Assembly (NCBI RefSeq): GCF_042649685.1 | Contig: NZ_JBHRZT010000032.1 | Coordinates: 128,426 to 192,425, forward strand | Length of the DNA: 64,000 nt | Source of the DNA: Bacillus_BA songklensis | GTDB lineage: Bacteria > Bacillota > Bacilli > Bacillales > Bacillaceae_H | Direction: 5' to 3' | Shown: positions 59,412-64,000 of the stretch, piece by piece | Position numbering within the stretch: the stretch's first letter is position 1 | How the letters are laid out: the number at the start of each line of letters is the position of its first letter | Program-made: the position numbers and the translations under genes | Notes under the pieces: model-generated | Databases searched by the model: none | Told to the model about the DNA's origin: nothing | The model's input: only the letters and a program-made list of their open reading frames with translations

Positions 59412-60560
59412 ATGATGAAGTCAAAATACGCACCCTTATTCCAGTCATTTACCTTTTCAAAAGGGACTCAGTTAAAAAATCGCATTGTGATGGCGCCTAT
59501 GACCAATTTCTCATCAAACCCAGACGGCACTGTTTCAGACGATGAAGTAAAATACTACGTCCGCCGCTCGAAGGGAGTCGGCATGGTCATTACGGCGTGT
59601 ACATATGTAACAGCCAATGGTAAAGGATTTCATGGTGAATTTGCCGGAGATAGCGATGACATGATTCCAAGTTTACGACGATTGGCGACAGCCATTAAAG
59701 AGCAAGGGGCAAAAGCTGTCCTACAAATCTTCCACGGTGGACGCATGTGTCCGCCGGAATTAGTGCCAAATGGCGACATTGTGAGTGCGAGCGCAGTTCC
59801 GGCAGAGCAAGGAGCGCCTGTATCCAGTGATGGTCAACCAGTCGTACCTAGAGCTTTAAGTAATTCTGAGGTGGGAGCCATTGTGCGTGACTTTGGAGAA
59901 GCGACTCGCCGGGCTATCGAAGCTGGGTTTGATGGTGTGGAGATTCACGGTGCCAATGGCTACCTTATCCAACAATTCTTTTCCCCTCATTCAAACCGTC
60001 GTGAAGACAAGTGGGGAGGCAGTCTGGAAAAACGCCTGACTTTTCCGCTGGCGGTTGTAGATGAAGTGAAAAAAGTGGTCGCTGCTCATGCGAAGGAGCC
60101 ATTCCTCGTAGGGTACAGATTTTCACCGGAGGAGCCCGAAACACCAGGAATCACGATGGCAGATACGTTAGTATTAGTGGATGCATTGGCAGATAAAAAC
60201 CTTGATTATCTCCACGTTTCGTTGATGGATTTCTGGTCAACTCCTAGACGAGGGGTAGAGGATACACGTCCGCGTATGGAGCTCATTCAGGAGCGAGTAG
60301 GTCACCAGGTTCCTATAATAGGTGTAGGTTCCATTTATACAGCAGATGATGCTTTAAAAGCACTAAAAAGCGGAGTTCCATTGATTGCATTGGGACGCGA
60401 ACTGATCATCGATCCTGACTGGGTGGAGAAAGTGGAGCAAGGAAGAGAAGCTGAAATCGTCACAAAATTAAGCAAGAGCGATCAAGAGAAGCTTGTCATT
60501 CCAGATCCGCTTTGGCAAGCGATCATCAATACGCCGGGATGGTTTCCGGGTGTTGAATAG
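59412..60560 (+). CDS. NADH:flavin oxidoreductase, old yellow enzyme family
   Basis: A 382-residue FMN-dependent TIM barrel. FMN/substrate motifs: LKNRIVMAPMTNFSSN, QIFHGGRMC (conserved His-Gly-Gly-Arg), GVEIHGANGYLIQQFFSPHS and NRREDKWGGSLEKRLTF, plus PIIGVGSIYTADDA and LGRELIIDPDW. Similar to B. subtilis YqiG. It probably reduces activated C=C bonds of electrophiles; natural substrate unknown. GAGGAA precedes two adjacent ATG codons; either may be used. Single gene with a GGGTGAC-type terminator. Confidence 0.93.
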   Translation: MMKSKYAPLFQSFTFSKGTQLKNRIVMAPMTNFSSNPDGTVSDDEVKYYVRRSKGVGMVITACTYVTANGKGFHGEFAGDSDDMIPSLRRLATAIKEQGAKAVLQIFHGGRMCPPELVPNGDIVSASAVPAEQGAPVSSDGQPVVPRALSNSEVGAIVRDFGEATRRAIEAGFDGVEIHGANGYLIQQFFSPHSNRREDKWGGSLEKRLTFPLAVVDEVKKVVAAHAKEPFLVGYRFSPEEPETPGITMADTLVLVDALADKNLDYLHVSLMDFWSTPRRGVEDTRPRMELIQERVGHQVPIIGVGSIYTADDALKALKSGVPLIALGRELIIDPDWVEKVEQGREAEIVTKLSKSDQEKLVIPDPLWQAIINTPGWFPGVE

Positions 60561-60619
60561 CACCTTTGCTTATGTATCTTTTATTTACTTTTTACATGCA
60601 GATGTTGTTTGAAAAACGA

Positions 60620-60669
60620 GGGGGTGACTCAAAAGGGGGGAATTATCCCTTTTGAGTCACCCCCTTTTT
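60620..60669 (+). terminator. GGGTGAC-family terminator
   Basis: GGGGTGACTCAAAAGGG pairs with CCCTTTTGAGTCACCCC, followed by TTTTT. Best U-run of the family, so this copy is a true terminator. The remaining 240 bp to the next gene show nothing supported. Confidence 0.85.
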
Positions 60670-60913
60670 GGTGTTCCTTCGTTTTAAAACGTTCTATCTC
60701 TTAATCCGCAAGAGAATGATACCCCAATGTGAATTGTTGTTTATAAATCCAAATTATTGTAAATAATGGAAATAAGAGGTAATTGAAATAATGATCGGAT
60801 CGAAGTTTCGTGTATGCAATAAATGACAAAGGCCACATAGCGAAACCAGCATTCTTCTCTATTACATAAGAAATGTAAACGAATTGAGAAAAGCAGAAAA
60901 AGGAGTTCATAAT

Positions 60914-61678
60914 ATGAATCAAATTCCTCCTTTTCGAAGACAGAGGGCGCATTTATCCCAATTTTCCACTGTACAAATTCATTTAAAAAATCCTTGGATT
61001 GTCGCCTTTTTTTCATTTTCTTATCCAGGGTTTGGACATCTGATGCAACACCGCTATGCAAGAGGGTTTCTTCTCATTTTATGGGAACTCTTTATTAACA
61101 ATCAGGCGAACGTCAATCTTGGAATTATGTATTCCTTATTGGGTGATTTTGAAAAAGCCAAAGAAGTTATGGATGAAAGATGGTTAATGCTTTATATCGG
61201 GATTTATATGTTTGGAATTTGGGATAGTTATCGAACGACAGTCGATTTGAATAAACTCTATATATTGGCGGATCGGGAAGATGCGCCCATTCTTAATATG
61301 AAGATGGATACCTGGGATATTAATTTCTTAGATAAGCGTATACCCTGGGTTGCTTTAGTATGGTCAGCCTTGGTTCCTGGACTTGGACATTTTTATGTTC
61401 ATAAAATCATTACAGGTTTTTTTATTTTTGGGTATACGCTGTCTATATTGTACTTTTCACATCTTCCACAGGCGATTAATCATACAATGATCGGGGAGTT
61501 TGAGCAAGCTACAAAAGTGCTTAATATGCAATGGATGCTTTATCTTCCTTCCATCTATTTATTTATATTATATGATGCTTACGTTTCGACAATTGAATTG
61601 AACAAATTGTTTGAAAAAGAATTATCAAGATATTTGCGTAAGAACTATCAAAACCCTGATTTTGAATTTCCTATATAG
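60914..61678 (+). CDS. Membrane protein with two tandem TM2-like halves
   Basis: A 254-residue integral membrane protein built from a duplicated unit. Each half has a P-G-[FL]-G-H motif: FSYPGFGHLMQHRYARGFLL (about 38-57) and LVPGLGHFYVHKIITGFFIF (about 163-182), each followed by a hydrophobic segment, FEKAK/FEQATKV, and a DSYRTTVDLNKLY / DAYVSTIELNKLF pattern. The halves resemble TM2-domain proteins; function unknown. AAGGAG lies eight bases before the ATG at 60914. It is probably co-transcribed with the next membrane protein (19 bp apart). Confidence 0.8.
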   Translation: MNQIPPFRRQRAHLSQFSTVQIHLKNPWIVAFFSFSYPGFGHLMQHRYARGFLLILWELFINNQANVNLGIMYSLLGDFEKAKEVMDERWLMLYIGIYMFGIWDSYRTTVDLNKLYILADREDAPILNMKMDTWDINFLDKRIPWVALVWSALVPGLGHFYVHKIITGFFIFGYTLSILYFSHLPQAINHTMIGEFEQATKVLNMQWMLYLPSIYLFILYDAYVSTIELNKLFEKELSRYLRKNYQNPDFEFPI

Positions 61679-61697
61679 CTGGGGAAGGTGAATAAAT

Positions 61698-62183
61698 ATG
61701 TTGGTCATCGCAACATTTGAAAATTCGCTCTTTATTGAATTGGCAATAACTGAACTTGAACAAAAAGGGATTCCGAAAGAAAAGATATTCGCTGTACCTC
61801 TTGATAAAAGAACAGAACCAAGGCAGCTATTTGATACCATTCATCGAGCGGATGGATTCAGTTTGTTCGATGCAGCAGCGATGTTAGGAACATGTTTCAT
61901 GCTCCTGGGAGCGATATATGGATATGTATTAGAGTGGGGACCAATCATTTGGGGGATTATCGGAGCCGTTACGGGTTTGCTTTTTGGATTTTTAATGAAA
62001 ATGTTAATGATTGCTAAAAAAAAGGGTGGAGGAAAAAATATTACGTCAGAAGTTGTACTCATGATCGGATGTGATGATCAGCAATGGGAAACTGTTGAAA
62101 AAGTATTATGGGACAATACAGCGTTAGGTATTACTGGAGTAAAAAGGTCTTTTACTGAAAAGCAACTGCCCTTGTTAAAATAA
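61698..62183 (+). CDS. Small membrane protein, stress-protein-like
   Basis: 161 residues. An N-terminal alpha/beta part (MLVIATFENSLFIELAITEL, EQKGIPKEKIFAVPLD) precedes two membrane helices (AAMLGTCFMLLGAIYGYVLE and IIWGIIGAVTGLLFGFLMKM), then a second soluble part (SEVVLMIGCDDQQWETVEKV). The layout recalls general-stress 17M-type proteins, whose glycine-rich helices sit between flavodoxin-like halves, but the match is loose. GGGGAAGG before the ATG. Likely the second gene of an operon with 60914. Confidence 0.7.
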   Translation: MLVIATFENSLFIELAITELEQKGIPKEKIFAVPLDKRTEPRQLFDTIHRADGFSLFDAAAMLGTCFMLLGAIYGYVLEWGPIIWGIIGAVTGLLFGFLMKMLMIAKKKGGGKNITSEVVLMIGCDDQQWETVEKVLWDNTALGITGVKRSFTEKQLPLLK

Positions 62184-62456
62184 TGCTTTTCTTTAGATTG
62201 AAGGAACACTCCGCTTCCATCGTACTATGATGGTCTTTTCAGATTGTTTTCCATACTAATGCCCCCTTTTTTGTCCAAATAAATACATATAAATACTCAT
62301 AATTTTCATATTGGCCATTCCGCCACAGATTTTTTGAAGAACAAGCAGAACAATGGAACTGTCATCATTTATATAAAAAAATATATATTTGGATACGCAA
62401 AATCCGGTCATTTCTGATACGATAGAAAGACATCATACCAGAAAAAGGGGTTTATC

Positions 62457-62627
62457 ATGGATAAATATCAAAACATTGATTTAGATAAGGTGTATGACTA
62501 TAAAGATTTACCGGATAAAACAGCTGGACGCTGCGACAATTGCGGATGCGTGAAGTTCAAGAGCCGTGTCCATAACTACAAGTTCATTCGCGAATGCCGT
62601 GAATGCGGCATGAAAAAGAGTATTTGA
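62457..62627 (+). CDS. Small zinc-ribbon-like protein
   Basis: 56 residues from ATG 62457, with AAGGGG seven bases upstream. Two CxxC pairs, Cys26-x2-Cys29 (GRCDNCGC) and Cys47-x2-Cys50 (RECRECG), separated by 17 residues with basic KFKSRVHNYKFIRE, give a classic zinc ribbon. It could bind DNA, RNA or a protein partner. Codon use looks normal for the region, and a terminator follows within 100 bp. The family is not recognised. Confidence 0.75.
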   Translation: MDKYQNIDLDKVYDYKDLPDKTAGRCDNCGCVKFKSRVHNYKFIRECRECGMKKSI

Positions 62628-62704
62628 CATAAGAAATGGCCCTTCTTGGTTGTGAGGGCCGCTTCTAGCAGCCGGTTATTCCACGCCCACAACATTCTCT
62701 CCAG

Positions 62705-62731
62705 ACACTCGCTAATCAGCGGGTGTTTTTC
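62705..62731 (+). terminator. Terminator after the zinc-ribbon gene
   Basis: ACACTCGCT-aatc-AGCGGGTGT followed by TTTTCTTT. Confidence 0.75.
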
Positions 62732-62864
62732 TTTGTCTCTTCACGAAAAGAACTGTAAGTGATAGCTTAAAGATTGGCTCATGAAATAAATGAATGAATC
62801 CAGGAAAAATGAACATAATAATATAAATCCCTGCAACATTTGTAAGCTACAGGGACTGAATTTG

Positions 62865-63083
62865 TCATTTACTTTCCGATTTTTGGGCTAGAAATGCACT
62901 CTGCACTTGACTAACGGCTGTTTGAGCTTGCGCAATTTCAGTAGAGGCTTGTTTGATTGCTTCTTGAGCTAAAGTAGGGTCTGAGGAAGCCTTTTCAATT
63001 GCTTGCTTTAGTAAATCTTGTGTAAGAGTTACATTTGCTTTAGCTTGATTTAATTGATTTACGTCAATTTGTTGTTGAGGCAT
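62865..63083 (-). CDS. Small Gln/Ala-rich helical protein
   Basis: 72 residues, MPQQQIDVNQLNQAKANVTL onward, ending AQTAVSQVQSAFLAQKSESK. Low complexity (Ala, Gln, Ser, Thr), strongly helical with a heptad-like pattern, no membrane segment. It resembles small phasin-like or spore-associated proteins, but no family is clear. AAGGAGCG lies at ideal distance before the ATG at 63083, so it is a real gene. A TCCCTG/CAGGGA hairpin (62828-62855) follows its stop. Confidence 0.7.
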   Translation of the reverse strand: MPQQQIDVNQLNQAKANVTLTQDLLKQAIEKASSDPTLAQEAIKQASTEIAQAQTAVSQVQSAFLAQKSESK

Positions 63084-63364
63084 TATTATCGCTCCTTTTT
63101 AATTTTTGAATTACTTCTATATCTTTGCCTAGCTTCGTTTTTTTATAATTGACAAAAGTTTCCAAAAAATATAAATCGAAATCGCATTTATTTGAATGTT
63201 ACGGAAAGTAATAAGTGGTATTTCCAGCCGCTCTGTCTTCCATTTTTTACTCTAATATAGTAAAATGAAGTTTACGGATTATTCTCAAATCTTCCTATTT
63301 ATGTAATCTTTCTAAAGAAAATGGTTGATATTATTTAGTAAAATCGTTAAGGGTGATGATACAA

Positions 63365-63445
63365 ATGTCTATAGGCAGACGTATTCAGGAACTTAGACTG
63401 AAAAAAGGGTCAACAACAGTTCCTCATTTATATAGAAATAAATAG
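63365..63445 (+). pseudogene. SinR-like XRE regulator, disrupted after 15 codons
   Basis: MSIGRRIQELRLKKG is the start of a SinR/XRE-type helix-turn-helix protein, with a GGGTGATG ribosome site. After the GGG codon (63407-63409) the frame enters foreign sequence and stops at 63445. The remaining part of the gene should lie on the far side of the IS607-type element, beyond the window. Confidence 0.65.
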
Positions 63446-64000
63446 AAATAAATAGATTTAAGTTTTGACAAAGGAATAATTTAACTACATAATAAATATA
63501 TGGATATGGAAAAATTATTAAATATGAAAGAAGCACGACAATTATTGGGTGTATCAACAAGAACAATTCAAAACTGGGATAAAGATGGGAAAATACAAAT
63601 TGTGCGTACCCCAGGAGGGCGCAGAAGAATCCCATTAAGTGAGATTGAAAGATTACAAGGAAACAATAGATTATCCCAGCGTAAAATAGCTATATATGCC
63701 AGAGTATCTTCTAATGAACAAAAACAAAAAGGCGATTTAAATAGACAAATCGATTTTTTGAAAGAGAAGATAGCCCCTGGTTTTTTATTGGTAGAAACCA
63801 TCTCAGATGTTGGTTCAGGCTTAAATGACCAAAGAAAAGGTCTTTTGAAACTGATGAAGTTAGCAAAAAAACAAGAAATAACCGATGTGGCGGTTCGTTA
63901 CAAAGACCGTTTAACTCGTTTTGGGTATGGTTATTTAGAAGAGTATTTTAATAGTCATGGAGTAACCATTCATATTTTAGATGACGAGGAAACAACGAAA
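63409..64000 (+). mobile_element. IS607-family element, left end (continues past the window)
   Basis: Homology to the regulator ends at a GG dinucleotide (63407-63409), the known target of IS607 elements. The first 90 bp are A+T-rich with direct repeats of AGAAATAAATAG (63434-63456). They are followed by the serine recombinase gene of the IS607 type. A TnpB gene would be expected further right. Confidence 0.75.
63500..64000 (+). CDS. tnpA: IS607-family serine recombinase TnpA (partial)
   Basis: 167 codons to the window edge. A MerR-like HTH (residues 5-50: LLNMKEARQLLGVSTRTIQN, GKIQIVRTPGGRRRIP) precedes the serine-recombinase catalytic domain, an order found only in IS607 transposases. The catalytic Ser70 is in IAIYARVSSNEQK, and DLNRQIDFL, DVGSGLNDQRKGLLKLM and VRYKDRLTRFGYGYLEEYF follow. 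The gene is complete up to the edge; start ATG 63500 or 63506. Confidence 0.92.
   Translation, partial: MDMEKLLNMKEARQLLGVSTRTIQNWDKDGKIQIVRTPGGRRRIPLSEIERLQGNNRLSQRKIAIYARVSSNEQKQKGDLNRQIDFLKEKIAPGFLLVETISDVGSGLNDQRKGLLKLMKLAKKQEITDVAVRYKDRLTRFGYGYLEEYFNSHGVTIHILDDEETTK

Overview
The window looks like the chromosome of a Gram-positive, endospore-forming member of the Bacillaceae. The grounds are a GerA-type germinant-receptor operon, a LysM/GH18 spore-lytic-type protein, a sulfolactate gene set, two IDEAL-domain proteins, ykvR/ykvS-like neighbours, GGAGG ribosome sites, frequent GTG/TTG starts and A+T-rich intergenic DNA. The species is not identifiable by eye. No rRNA, tRNA, prophage or CRISPR array was seen.

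Layout. 0.5-5.3 kb: divergent sulfur module, comB-comA-VOC leftward and cysH-sat-cysC rightward, which together would turn sulfate and PEP into 3-sulfolactate. 5.5-9.9 kb: an acidic hypothetical protein divergent from a gerA-type ABC operon. 10-17 kb: truncated sugar sensor, YesM/YesN-type two-component pair, and a CUT1 sugar ABC transporter (binding protein plus two permeases, no ATPase) with a cre-like site. 17.5-37 kb: mostly single genes (thioesterase, spore hydrolase, SRAP protein, IDEAL protein, HemD-like, dehydrogenase, hydrolases, L,D-transpeptidase, metalloprotease-like, phosphodiester glycosidase, HAD phosphatases, orphan TrpX-type binding protein, SLH protein) mixed with gene remnants and repeats. 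37.4-40.2 kb: ppc.

40.3-42.1 kb is the most unusual part. A Rep_3/RepB-type plasmid initiator gene is followed by 14 iterons of about 21 bp period that alternate between A-tract and T-tract versions. Another iteron overlaps the rep stop codon. This is a complete-looking theta-plasmid replication module lying between ordinary metabolic genes. Directly beside it (42.4-53.9 kb) is a glycolate module: GntR regulator, glcE-glcF-glcD, malate synthase G, a fumarylacetoacetase-family protein, an IclR regulator and an LctP-type permease. Together these would import glycolate/lactate, oxidise glycolate to glyoxylate and condense it with acetyl-CoA to malate. Identical 13-bp palindromes (GAAACnnnGTTTC, the IclR/KdgR type) precede glcE and malate synthase.

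54-64 kb holds an HxlR regulator, an MFS transporter, GNAT and EamA remnants that abut, ykvR/ykvS-like genes, thioredoxin, a HesB-like protein without the scaffold cysteines, an old-yellow-enzyme homologue, duplicated-domain membrane proteins and, at the right edge, the start of an IS607-family element inserted in a SinR-like gene.

Intergenic DNA is rich in structured repeats: about eight copies of a MITE-like hairpin element ending in TATAAATCCA, three copies of a roughly 130-bp repeat, and a family of near-identical GGGTGACTCAAAAGGGG terminator hairpins.
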